Made by a program: the position numbers and the translations under genes. From contig JAFYZZ010000054.1 of assembly GCA_017548445.1 (NCBI GenBank), forward strand, positions 1 to 16,849: a stretch of 16,849 nucleotides of DNA, written 5' to 3'. The DNA comes from Bacteroidales bacterium. Lineage in GTDB: Bacteria; Bacteroidota; Bacteroidia; Bacteroidales; UBA932. The notes under the pieces are model-generated. The model was not told where the DNA came from. It was given only the letters and a program-made list of their open reading frames with translations, and did not search any database. Positions 1 through 6,864 of the stretch are shown here, piece after piece; position 1 is the stretch's first letter, and every line of letters starts with the position of its first letter.

Positions 1-617
1 ATGATGATGAAGGCCCATTCCCAGCCGAACTTCATCGCGAGCGGCGGGATGCACAGCGGAGCGGCGAGCGCGCCCACGGAAGCGCCGGCGTTGAAGATGG
101 AGGTCGCGAACGCGCGGTCCTTCTTCGGGAAATACTCGGCGGTCACCTTGATGGCCGCCGGGAAGTTGCCGGCCTCGCCGAGCGCCAGGATGCCCCGGCA
201 CAGGAGGAACAGGTACACGGACGTGGTCGATATGGCCAGGGCGACGTTGGAGGCCACCTCGACGCCCTTGAGGGCGGCGAGGTCCTCGCCGACGAACAGG
301 CCAGTGGCCCAGCCGCAGGCGGCGTGCAGGCACGCGCCGAACGACCACACGCCGATGGCGATGAGATAGCCCTTCTTGGTGCCCATCCAGTCCACGAACT
401 TGCCGGCGAAGAGCACGGCGATGGCGTAGAAGATGGAGAAGAAGGAGGTGATGGTGCCGTAGTCGGCGTCCGTCCAGTGGAACTCGGGCGCGATGAATTC
501 CTTGTAGGTCAGGGAAAGGACCTGGCGGTCGAGGTAGTTGACGGTCGTCGCCACGAAAAGCAGCGAACAAAGCCACCAGCGCCAGTTGGTCATCAGTTTC
601 TGTTGGGTGGGAGCCAT
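1..617 (-). CDS. MFS hexuronate-type transporter (3' end outside window)
   Basis: Major facilitator superfamily permease, probably of the anion:cation symporter (ExuT/glucarate-type) family, importing a hexuronate across the inner membrane. The first 205 residues are visible; the C-terminal half lies beyond the window. Translation from 617 gives MAPTQQKLMTNWRWWLCSLL, then VNYLDRQVLS at the end of helix 1, which is typical of the family. Hydrophobic stretches follow (SFFSIFYAIAVLFAG, GYLIAIGVWSFGACLHAACG, VYLFLLCRGILALGEAGNFP), and RGxLxxGEAGNFPAAIK is the family signature after helix 4. A predicted extra loop between helices 3 and 4 (GEDLAALKGVE region) is common in Bacteroidota members. The ATG directly abuts the stop of the KDPG aldolase gene (TAAATG), so the two are probably translationally coupled. 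Next to kdgK and KDPG aldolase genes, glucuronate or galacturonate is the likely substrate; this is inference. Confidence 0.88.
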   Translation of the reverse strand, partial: MAPTQQKLMTNWRWWLCSLLFVATTVNYLDRQVLSLTYKEFIAPEFHWTDADYGTITSFFSIFYAIAVLFAGKFVDWMGTKKGYLIAIGVWSFGACLHAACGWATGLFVGEDLAALKGVEVASNVALAISTTSVYLFLLCRGILALGEAGNFPAAIKVTAEYFPKKDRAFATSIFNAGASVGALAAPLCIPPLAMKFGWEWAFII

Positions 618-1283
618 TTATCTCACTTCTTGGATGATGCGGAGGGATTCTTTGCAGAGGGCGGTGATCCGGGCCCAGTCGCCGGCGGCGAGCACGTCCT
701 TCGGGAACAGGTTGGAACCCATCCCCACGCAGGTCACACCGGCCTTGAACCAGGCTTCCAGGTTGGCCCGTTCGGGCTTGACGCCGCCGGTGACCATCAG
801 CCGGCTCCAGGGCATCGGAGCGCGGAGGCCCTTTACGAAGGCGGGCCCCAGCACGTCGCCGGGGAAGACCTTGCAGAGGTCGCAGCCGGCCTCCTGGGCT
901 GCGCTGACCTCGCTCACGGTGCCGCAGCCCGGGCAATAGGGAATCAGGCGGCGGTTGCACACCGGCGCCACGGCGGGGTTTAACACGGGACCCACCACGA
1001 AGTTGGCCCCGAGCTGGATGAAGAGCGCGGCGGTGGCGGAATCCACTACGGACCCCACGCCCACGATCATACCGGGCAGTTCCCGGTTTGCATATTTGAC
1101 GAGTTCCTTGAACACTTCCTGGGCGAAGTCGCCGCGGTTGGTGAACTCGAAAGCGCGCACGCCGCCATCGTAGCAGGCCTTGAGCACGCTCTTGGCGGTC
1201 TGGACATCCGCGTGGTAGAACACCGGCACGAGGCCGGTTTCCTGCATCGTCTCGATGACCTGGATTTTGTCGTATTTTGCCAT
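618..1283 (-). CDS. eda: 2-keto-3-deoxy-6-phosphogluconate (KDPG) aldolase
   Basis: Class I aldolase splitting KDPG into pyruvate and glyceraldehyde-3-phosphate, the last step of hexuronate catabolism and of the Entner-Doudoroff route. It is 221 residues, close to the usual 205-220. Visible family features are VPVFYHAD near the N-terminus, the active-site Glu at about 46 (RAFEFT), IPYCPGCGT at about 114-122 for phosphate/substrate binding, the Schiff-base Lys at about 138 in LCKVFPG, and VTGGVKP at about 164-170. I chose the ATG at 1283. An in-frame TTG at 1292 would add three residues but TTG starts are rare in this group, and the ATG start fits the family N-terminus. It lies 9 nt after kdgK and abuts the transporter gene. 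The HMG-CoA-lyase-like or KHG aldolase activity of some relatives cannot be excluded, but the adjacent KDG kinase argues for KDPG. Confidence 0.9.
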   Translation of the reverse strand: MAKYDKIQVIETMQETGLVPVFYHADVQTAKSVLKACYDGGVRAFEFTNRGDFAQEVFKELVKYANRELPGMIVGVGSVVDSATAALFIQLGANFVVGPVLNPAVAPVCNRRLIPYCPGCGTVSEVSAAQEAGCDLCKVFPGDVLGPAFVKGLRAPMPWSRLMVTGGVKPERANLEAWFKAGVTCVGMGSNLFPKDVLAAGDWARITALCKESLRIIQEVR

Positions 1284-1292
1284 ATTCTCCAA

Positions 1293-2333
1293 TTATCTTG
1301 AAACGCGGCCGGAGGCGTCGCCCTTCATCAGGTTCTCCACCTCCGCCACGGTCACCTGGTTGTAGTCGCCGAAGACGGTGTGCTTGAGGCAGGAGGCGGC
1401 CACGGCAAAGTTCAGCGCCTTCCGGTCGTCGCCGGCAAAAGTCAGCAGCCCGTAGATGAGGCCGCCCATAAAAGAATCGCCGCCGCCTACGCGGTCCACG
1501 ATGTGTGTGATGTCGTAACGCGGTGATTCATAGAGCGTCCGGCCGTCCCAGAGCACGCCGCCCCAGGTGTTGTGGTTGGCGTTGATGGAACCGCGCAGGG
1601 TGATGATGACTTTCTTCGCGCGGGGGAAGCGCTTCATCAACTGCTCGCCCACGCTGCGGAAACGGCCCTGGTCGATGGCGCCGCCCGTAGCGGTGACGTC
1701 GAAGCCCTCCGGCTTGATGCCGAAGACCTTGTCGGCGTCCTCCTCGTTGCCGAGGATGATGTCGCACCCCTCCACGAGGGCGGGCATCACTTCCGAGGCC
1801 TTCTTGCCGTATTTCCAGAGGTTCTTGCGGTAGTTGAGGTCGCAGCTGACCGTGATGCCGAGGGCGTTCGCGGCCTTGACGGCCTGCAGGCACACGTCGG
1901 CCGCACCCTGGCTGAGGGCGGGGGTGATGCCGGTCCAGTGGAACCAGTCGGCTCCCTTGAAGACCTTCTCCCAGTCGATCATCCCGGGCTGGATGGAGGC
2001 GATGGCGGAGTTCGCGCGGTCGTAGACGACCTTGCTCGGGCGCGCCACGGCGCCGGTCTCGAGGAAATAGATGCCGAGGCGTTCTCCGCCCCAGACGATG
2101 CCGGAGGTGTCCACGCCGTAGGAGCGGAGGTCCCTGACGCAGGCCTTGGCGATGTCATTTTCGGGAAGGCGGGTGACGAAACTGGCGTCGACGCCATAGT
2201 TGGCGAGCGACACTGCTACGTTGGCCTCGCCGCCGCCGAAGGTGGCGTCGAACTGCCTGGCCTGGCCGAACCTGAGGTATCCGGGGGTGGAAAGGCGGAG
2301 CATAATCTCTCCGAAAGTGACGACTCTGGGCAT
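1293..2333 (-). CDS. kdgK: 2-keto-3-deoxygluconate kinase (PfkB family)
   Basis: Cytoplasmic PfkB/ribokinase-family sugar kinase of 346 residues, most likely phosphorylating 2-keto-3-deoxygluconate at C6 with ATP. The N-terminal MPRVVTFGEIMLRLSTP is typical of KDG kinases. Substrate-side motif GGGEANVA is at 33-40. The ATP/catalytic signature DRVGGGDSFMGG is at about 280-291, with catalytic-base Asp286 in the GGGD anion-hole motif. SCDLNYRKNLW at 163-173 and ILGNEEDAD at 193-201 are also characteristic. It starts 12 nt after the der stop and ends 9 nt before the aldolase start, so it belongs to the same transcription unit. Substrate assignment rests on resemblance to KDG kinases and on the adjacent KDPG aldolase and hexuronate-type transporter; a fructokinase-like specificity is less likely. 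Confidence 0.9.
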   Translation of the reverse strand: MPRVVTFGEIMLRLSTPGYLRFGQARQFDATFGGGEANVAVSLANYGVDASFVTRLPENDIAKACVRDLRSYGVDTSGIVWGGERLGIYFLETGAVARPSKVVYDRANSAIASIQPGMIDWEKVFKGADWFHWTGITPALSQGAADVCLQAVKAANALGITVSCDLNYRKNLWKYGKKASEVMPALVEGCDIILGNEEDADKVFGIKPEGFDVTATGGAIDQGRFRSVGEQLMKRFPRAKKVIITLRGSINANHNTWGGVLWDGRTLYESPRYDITHIVDRVGGGDSFMGGLIYGLLTFAGDDRKALNFAVAASCLKHTVFGDYNQVTVAEVENLMKGDASGRVSR

Positions 2334-2345
2334 AGCGGAAGCGGT

Positions 2346-3653
2346 TTATTTCTGCCGGCAGAAAATCTGCACGGGGCAGCCGGTGAGATGGAAATTCTTG
2401 CGGAGCTGGTTTTCCAGGAAACGTTTGTAAGGCTCCTTGACGTACTGCGGCAGATTGCAGAAGAACGCGAAAGCGGGGAAGCGCGTCGGAAGCTGGGTTA
2501 CATATTTGATCTTCACGTACTTGCCCTTCCAGGCCGGCGGGGGCGTCTCCTCGATAAGGGGCAGCAGCGCCTCGTTCAGGCGGGCCGTCGGAATCTTCTG
2601 CGAGTAGTTGGCGTACACCTCGGCGGCGGCGTCCAGCACGTCCTGGATGCGCTGCATCTTCACCACGGAGGTGAAGATCACGGGAACGTCGGTGAACGGC
2701 GCCAGGCGGGCCTTCAGCGCCTCCGTGTAGTCGCGCATCGTGTTGGAATCCTTGATGAAGAGGTCCCACTTGTTCACCACCACCACGCAGCCCTTTCGGT
2801 TCTTGAGGATGAGGTTGAAGATGTTCATATCCTGCGACTCCATCCCCGAGGTGGCATCGATCATCAGGACGCACACGTCGGCGTGCTCGATGGCGCGGAT
2901 GGAACGCATCACGGAATAGAACTCCAGGTCTTCGTGGACCTTGGTCTTGCGGCGGATGCCGGCGGTGTCCACCAGCATAAATTCGTGCCCGAACTTGTTG
3001 TAGTGCGTCTCGATGGCGTCGCGCGTGGTGCCGGCCACGGGGGTGACGATGTTGCGTTCCTCGCCCAGCAGGGCGTTGGTCAGCGACGACTTCCCGACGT
3101 TGGGCTTGCCCACGATGGCGATGCGGGGGAGTCCGGCATAAGGGTCCTCGCCCTGTTCCTCTTCGGGCAGGGCCGCCACCACGGCGTCCAGCAGGTCGCC
3201 GGTGCCGCTGCCGTTGGCCGCGGAGATGCTGTAAAGCTCCCCGAGGCCGAGGGAATAGAACTGGTAGGCGTCGAACATCTTCTCGCCGGTGTCCACCTTG
3301 TTCACGCAGAGGATGACGGGTTTCCTGGAGCGGCGCAGCAGGTCGGCGATCTCGGCGTCATAGTCCGTGATGCCGGCGGCCGCCTCGACCATAAACAGCA
3401 CGAGGTCCGCCTCGTCGATGGCGATCTGGACCTGCGAGCGGATGGCCGCCTCGAAGACGTCGTCGGAGTTGGTGGTATATCCGCCGGTGTCCACGACGGA
3501 GAATTCGCGGCCGCACCATTCGCAGCGGCCGTAGTGGCGGTCGCGGGTCACGCCGGCGGTGGGCTCGACGATGGCCTGCCGCATCCCGACGAGGCGGTTG
3601 AAGAGGGTGGATTTGCCGACATTGGGCCGGCCGACGATGGCTACGAGACTCAT
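2346..3653 (-). CDS. der: Ribosome biogenesis GTPase Der (EngA)
   Basis: Double-GTPase protein of 435 residues that acts in maturation of the 50S ribosomal subunit. Two tandem G domains are clear. The first has GRPNVGKS at 8-15, DTGG at 55-58 and NKVD at 118-121. The second has GKPNVGKS at 182-189, DTAG at 229-232 and NKWD at 294-297. A C-terminal KH-like domain spans about 355-435, ending PVQIFCRQK, as usual for the family. Length is normal. The G5 region of the second domain reads [10 protein letters not shown] where most relatives have a Ser-Ala motif; the first domain keeps [10 protein letters not shown]. It lies 3 nt after the small membrane-protein gene and 12 nt before kdgK, downstream of engB and prs, so it is probably co-transcribed with them. 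Confidence 0.97.
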   Translation of the reverse strand: MSLVAIVGRPNVGKSTLFNRLVGMRQAIVEPTAGVTRDRHYGRCEWCGREFSVVDTGGYTTNSDDVFEAAIRSQVQIAIDEADLVLFMVEAAAGITDYDAEIADLLRRSRKPVILCVNKVDTGEKMFDAYQFYSLGLGELYSISAANGSGTGDLLDAVVAALPEEEQGEDPYAGLPRIAIVGKPNVGKSSLTNALLGEERNIVTPVAGTTRDAIETHYNKFGHEFMLVDTAGIRRKTKVHEDLEFYSVMRSIRAIEHADVCVLMIDATSGMESQDMNIFNLILKNRKGCVVVVNKWDLFIKDSNTMRDYTEALKARLAPFTDVPVIFTSVVKMQRIQDVLDAAAEVYANYSQKIPTARLNEALLPLIEETPPPAWKGKYVKIKYVTQLPTRFPAFAFFCNLPQYVKEPYKRFLENQLRKNFHLTGCPVQIFCRQK

Positions 3654-3656
3654 AAG

Positions 3657-3920
3657 CTAAGCGGTTGGGGATTCCGGGTCAAGCCCGGAACGAAGGTTTG
3701 AAAACTGGCAGTCCCGGCAGGCGTCCGTCCGTTCTTCCGGGCAGGACCTGCCGTGCAGGGCGGCGTCCTCGTCCTTGAAGCAGCGGATGCCGCGCCTGCG
3801 CATTTCCTCGTTGGAGCCTACGTCGAACTGCGGGAACTTCCGGCCCCGGAGGATACCTACCCCCAGGCCCAGGACGCAGAGCGCCACCAGCGCAAGCACG
3901 ACGAGGAAAACGGGCCACAT
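3657..3920 (-). CDS. Small membrane-anchored cysteine-rich protein, possibly NqrM-like
   Basis: Protein of 87 residues between prs and der. Residues 3-25 form one strongly hydrophobic helix (PVFLVVLALVALCVLGLGVG) followed by the basic RGRK, so the tail should face the cytoplasm. The tail is polar and contains Cys47, Cys60, Cys68 and Cys71, the last two as CRDC, suggesting a bound metal or a redox role. A single N-terminal helix, GxGxxxGR(K) at the membrane boundary and a Cys-rich tail recall NqrM (DUF539), which matures the Na+-translocating NADH:quinone reductase, but the cysteine spacing is not a firm match and no nqr gene is nearby. The ATG at 3920 is 5 nt after the prs stop, and the gene ends 3 nt before der, so it is very likely a real operon member. 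Function not assigned. Confidence 0.72.
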   Translation of the reverse strand: MWPVFLVVLALVALCVLGLGVGILRGRKFPQFDVGSNEEMRRRGIRCFKDEDAALHGRSCPEERTDACRDCQFSNLRSGLDPESPTA

Positions 3921-3925
3921 AGGAA

Positions 3926-4897
3926 CTAATGGACGAAATCGGGGCTGATGGCCTCGTAGTTATAGACCTTGTGGATGATGGACGCGAAGACCTCGGTCAT
4001 CGAGACGATGCGGATCTTCGGGTCGTCGGCGAGTTCCGGATGGGGGATGGTGTCCGTGATGAAGACCTCCTCCAGGGCGGAGTCGTGGATGCGGTCGACG
4101 GCGCCGCCGGACAGCAGGCCGTGGGTGGCGCAGGCGCGTACGCTGGCGGCGCCGCGCTGCATCAGCACCTCGGCGGCCTTGCACAGGGTGCCGGCGGTGT
4201 CGATGAGGTCGTCCACGATGATGATGTCCCTGCCCTCGATCTCGCCGATGGCGGTGATGGAACCCACCACGTTGGCCCGCTCACGGGTCTTGTGGCAGAT
4301 GATCACCGGGCACATCAGCTCACGGGCATACACGTTGGCCCGCTTGGCGCCGCCCATATCGGGCGCGGCAATCGAGAGGTTCTTGAACTGGCGGTTCCGG
4401 ATATAGGGGATGAAGACCTTGCTGGCGTAGATGTGGTCCACCGGGATGTCGAAGAAACCCTGGATCTGGCCGGCGTGCAGGTCGCAGGTCATCACGCGGT
4501 CCGCGCCGGCGGCCCGCAGCAGGTTCGCGACGAGCTTGGCGCCGATAGCCACGCGGGGACGGTCCTTGCGGTCCTGGCGGGCCCAGCCATAGTACGGCAT
4601 CACGGCCACGACCTCGTCGGCCGAGGCGCGTTTGGCGGCGTCGATGGCCAGCAGGAGTTCCATCAGGTTGTCTGCGGGAGGCACGGTGGACTGGATGATG
4701 TAGACGGAGGCGCCGCGGACGCTCTCGGTGTACTGCGGCTGGAATTCGCCGTCGCTGAAGGGAGTGATTTCGAGTTCTCCCAGATGCAGTTCGGGTTCAT
4801 CCGGCGACTGGAGCAGATTGATCTGGTTGACGACCTGGCGCGCAAAGTTCTCGGAAGCCCTGCAGGCGAACAATTCCAATCGGTGGGTGTGTATCAT
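3926..4897 (-). CDS. prs: Ribose-phosphate pyrophosphokinase (PRPP synthetase)
   Basis: Makes PRPP from ribose-5-phosphate and ATP for purine, pyrimidine, histidine, tryptophan and NAD synthesis. It is 323 residues, slightly longer than the common 310-315. Motifs in order are FSDGE at 47-51, the ATP/regulatory region PYYGWARQDRK at 101-111, DLHAGQIQGFF at 139-149 and the PRPP-binding loop DIIIVDDLIDTAGT at about 224-237. The final residues AISPDFVH resemble the usual Prs tail. The N-terminal segment between LFACRA and FSDGE is about nine residues longer than in E. coli Prs, and the usual FxG near the start reads FAC. The ATG at 4897 is preceded by a 15-nt gap from the engB stop, so engB and prs are probably co-transcribed. 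Confidence 0.96.
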   Translation of the reverse strand: MIHTHRLELFACRASENFARQVVNQINLLQSPDEPELHLGELEITPFSDGEFQPQYTESVRGASVYIIQSTVPPADNLMELLLAIDAAKRASADEVVAVMPYYGWARQDRKDRPRVAIGAKLVANLLRAAGADRVMTCDLHAGQIQGFFDIPVDHIYASKVFIPYIRNRQFKNLSIAAPDMGGAKRANVYARELMCPVIICHKTRERANVVGSITAIGEIEGRDIIIVDDLIDTAGTLCKAAEVLMQRGAASVRACATHGLLSGGAVDRIHDSALEEVFITDTIPHPELADDPKIRIVSMTEVFASIIHKVYNYEAISPDFVH

Positions 4898-4912
4898 TGC
4901 TGTATTTGAAGT

Positions 4913-5509
4913 TTAAAGTGTCTTGAGGATGCCGTCGATGTAGTCCAGGATTTCATCTTTCCCGCGCCCGTCCAGCGACGATGTACAGAAATAGGGCGGG
5001 AGTTCCTCCCACTGTTCGAGCAGGATCTCGCGGTCCCGCTCGATCCGGGCCGCCAGGACGTTGGGGCCCTGCTTGTCGCACTTGGTGAAAACCAGCGCGC
5101 AGGGGATGCCGTTCTCACCGAGCTCAGCGAGGAAATCGACGTCGATGCGTCCGATGTCGTGCCGGGAGTCGATGAGCACGAACAGCAGGACCATCTCCTC
5201 CGAGTTGGTGATGTAGTCCCGGATGACGGCGGCCAGCTCGTCGCGGCCTTTCTGCCCCATCCTGGCGTAGCCATATCCCGGAAGGTCCACGAGATACCAG
5301 CTGTCGTTGATGAGGAAATGGTTGACCACCTTGGTCTTGCCGGGGGTCGCGGACGTCATTGCAAGCTTACGGTTGCCGCACAGGGTGTTGATGAGGGAAG
5401 ACTTGCCGACATTGGACCTTCCGATGAAGGCGAATTCCGGCAATTTTCTCGTCGGCTTCTGGGAGACCCTGGTGCTGCTGCCTGCAAACGCGGCCTCGGA
5501 GATCTTCAT
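4913..5509 (-). CDS. engB: Ribosome biogenesis GTP-binding protein EngB (YihA/YsxC)
   Basis: Single-domain GTPase of 198 residues involved in late assembly of the large ribosomal subunit. Visible motifs are P-loop GRSNVGKSS at 30-38, the switch-I TPGKT at 55-59, DLPGYGYA at 75-82 and G4 TKCD at 142-145. Length and motif spacing are normal for the family. It is the first gene of the leftward operon, 15 nt ahead of prs. Its start lies about 20 nt downstream of a predicted Bacteroidota -7 box on the minus strand (TATCTTTG, complement of 5533-5540). The ATG at 5509 gives MKISEAAFAG, which matches the normal N-terminal beta strand, so no other start is needed. Confidence 0.96.
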   Translation of the reverse strand: MKISEAAFAGSSTRVSQKPTRKLPEFAFIGRSNVGKSSLINTLCGNRKLAMTSATPGKTKVVNHFLINDSWYLVDLPGYGYARMGQKGRDELAAVIRDYITNSEEMVLLFVLIDSRHDIGRIDVDFLAELGENGIPCALVFTKCDKQGPNVLAARIERDREILLEQWEELPPYFCTSSLDGRGKDEILDYIDGILKTL

Positions 5510-5532
5510 ACAAATACTAACTTAATTCAAGG

Positions 5533-5540
5533 CAAAGATA
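5533..5540 (-). promoter_or_regulatory. Predicted -7 box of engB operon promoter
   Basis: On the minus strand the sequence reads TATCTTTG, an exact match to the Bacteroidota -7 consensus TAnnTTTG. Transcription would start near 5528, leaving a leader of about 19 nt before engB. The -33 element is poor: the region 20-22 nt upstream reads TTTAAG instead of TTTG. This is one of only four TAnnTTTG matches I found on either strand of the window, all at plausible promoter positions. Confidence 0.6.
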
Positions 5541-5562
5541 GTAAATCTTTGTGGATTTTTCT

Positions 5563-5570
5563 TAAATTTG
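5563..5570 (+). promoter_or_regulatory. Predicted -7 box of xseAB-glycogen operon promoter
   Basis: TAAATTTG exactly matches the Bacteroidota -7 consensus TAnnTTTG. It ends only 7 nt before the xseA ATG, so the transcript would have almost no 5' leader. No good TTTG lies 19-21 nt upstream; the TTTG at 5548-5551 is too close (11-nt spacer). The call rests on the -7 box, the divergent intergenic position and the AT-rich setting. Confidence 0.5.
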
Positions 5571-5577
5571 TAAAGAT

Positions 5578-6678
5578 ATGGAGCGCGAATACATAGACCT
5601 GCTTGAACTTCAGACGATGCTGCGGGAGGAACTCGAAGTATCCTTCCCGGAGCGGGTCTGGGTGCGGGCGGAAATCGCCTCCCTGCAGGCCAAGGCCAAC
5701 GGCCACTGCTACCTGGACCTGAGCCAGGACGAGGGTGGCCGCACCGTCGCGAAGGCCAAGGCCGTGATCTGGCGCAGCCGCTATCTGCCGCTGCGCGCCT
5801 ATTTCCGCGAGGCCACGGGCGGCGAACTCGCCGCCGGGATGGAGGTGCTGCTCCGCGTGCAGGTGAACTACAGCGAGCTGTACGGACTCACCCTGACGGT
5901 GGACGAGATCGAACCCCGTTTCACCCTGGGCGCCGCCGAACTGCAGCGCCGCAAGACGCTGGAGAAACTGGAGGCGGAAGGCCTGCTGGACCGCCAGCAG
6001 GAGCTGGAACTCCCGCTGTTGCCGTACCGCCTGGCGGTCATCTCCGCACGCGATGCGGCCGGCTACGGCGATTTCCGGCACCACCTGGAAGAGAACGCCT
6101 ACGGTTTCGTCTTCGAGGTGGAGCTCTTCGAGGCCACGATGCAGGGGCTGGAGGCCCCGGAGAGCATCGTGGATGCGCTGGAGCGGGTGGAATGCGCCCC
6201 GGAGCCCTTCGACGCCGTGCTGCTGATGCGGGGCGGCGGGTCGGCCCTGGACCTCGCCTGCTTCGACGACTACGGCCTGTGCTTCGCCATCGCGAACTGC
6301 CCGGTTCCGGTCTATACCGCCATCGGACACGAGCGGGACGTCCACGTGGCGGACCGCGTGGCCTTCGAGGCGGTGAAGACGCCCACGGCCCTGGCGGACC
6401 GTTTCATCGAGGCCTTCGCCGCCGAAGACGAGCGCATCAGCTCCTACAGCACGCGGCTCCGTACGGCCTTCCTGTCCAAGGTGGCCGCGATGGAAAGCCG
6501 CCTGGACGCCCTGGGCGAGCGCATCCGCCGGGCCGATCCCCGCAACATCCTGTCCCGGGGCTATTCGCTCATCACCGACACGAAAGGGATCGTCCTGAAA
6601 TCCGCGCGGCAACTGCCCCCCGGAACTAGATTTCAAGTTTTATTTGCCGACGGCATAGTGACTGCGGAGGCTGAATAA
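5578..6678 (+). CDS. xseA: Exodeoxyribonuclease VII large subunit (compact)
   Basis: Large, catalytic subunit of exonuclease VII, which cuts single-stranded DNA ends into short oligonucleotides in repair. An N-terminal OB-fold (about 1-105; FPERVWVRAEIASLQAKANG at 23-42, CYLDLSQDE) is followed by the nuclease domain with RGGGSALDLACFDDY at 218-232, TAIGHERDVHVADRVAFEAVKTPTALAD at 247-274 (substitution of the common D-V-A-D positions noted), and the C-terminal DPRNILSRGYSLI at 320-332. It is 366 residues, shorter than the usual 400-450: the helical stretch between the nuclease core and the C-terminal motif is only about 45 residues. The ATG at 5578 puts the OB-fold at the normal distance from the start. 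It is the first gene of the rightward operon, 3 nt before xseB. Confidence 0.95.
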   Translation: MEREYIDLLELQTMLREELEVSFPERVWVRAEIASLQAKANGHCYLDLSQDEGGRTVAKAKAVIWRSRYLPLRAYFREATGGELAAGMEVLLRVQVNYSELYGLTLTVDEIEPRFTLGAAELQRRKTLEKLEAEGLLDRQQELELPLLPYRLAVISARDAAGYGDFRHHLEENAYGFVFEVELFEATMQGLEAPESIVDALERVECAPEPFDAVLLMRGGGSALDLACFDDYGLCFAIANCPVPVYTAIGHERDVHVADRVAFEAVKTPTALADRFIEAFAAEDERISSYSTRLRTAFLSKVAAMESRLDALGERIRRADPRNILSRGYSLITDTKGIVLKSARQLPPGTRFQVLFADGIVTAEAE

Positions 6679-6681
6679 GTT

Positions 6682-6864
6682 ATGGAAGAAAAGATATTTG
6701 ATTACAACGAAGCGGTCGCCGAACTGGAAAAGATCGCCCTGCGGGCGGAAGACCCGGCCACGGGCCTGGACGAAGTCGACCGCTGCCTGAAACGCGCAGA
6801 CGAACTGATCGCCGGCTGCCGCGCCTACCTCAGAAACATCAGGACACAAATCGAAGGACTATGA
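6682..6864 (+). CDS. xseB: Exodeoxyribonuclease VII small subunit
   Basis: Small subunit of exonuclease VII, 60 residues. The sequence MEEKIFDYNEAVAELEKIAL matches the typical XseB opening (short lead, then FEEAxxxLExIV). It continues into two predicted helices with LDEVDRCLKRADELIAGCRA, the segment that in relatives reads 'L.. sL..YerG..L...C...L'. It sits 3 nt after xseA, its usual partner. Its stop overlaps the start of the branching-enzyme gene by 4 nt (ATGA), implying translational coupling of DNA-repair and glycogen genes. Confidence 0.93.
   Translation: MEEKIFDYNEAVAELEKIALRAEDPATGLDEVDRCLKRADELIAGCRAYLRNIRTQIEGL

Noticed and set aside
1284..1292. TTG start for the KDPG aldolase directly after the kdgK stop
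   Set aside because: The ATG at 1283 gives a normal family N-terminus, and TTG starts are uncommon in this group. The difference is only three residues.
1572..3701. A 709-codon plus-strand open frame across kdgK and der
   Set aside because: Antisense shadow of kdgK and der, both of which have complete motif sets on the minus strand.
5548..5551. TTTG as the -33 element of the xseA promoter
   Set aside because: The spacer to the -7 box at 5563 is 11 nt, far from the 19-21 nt required.
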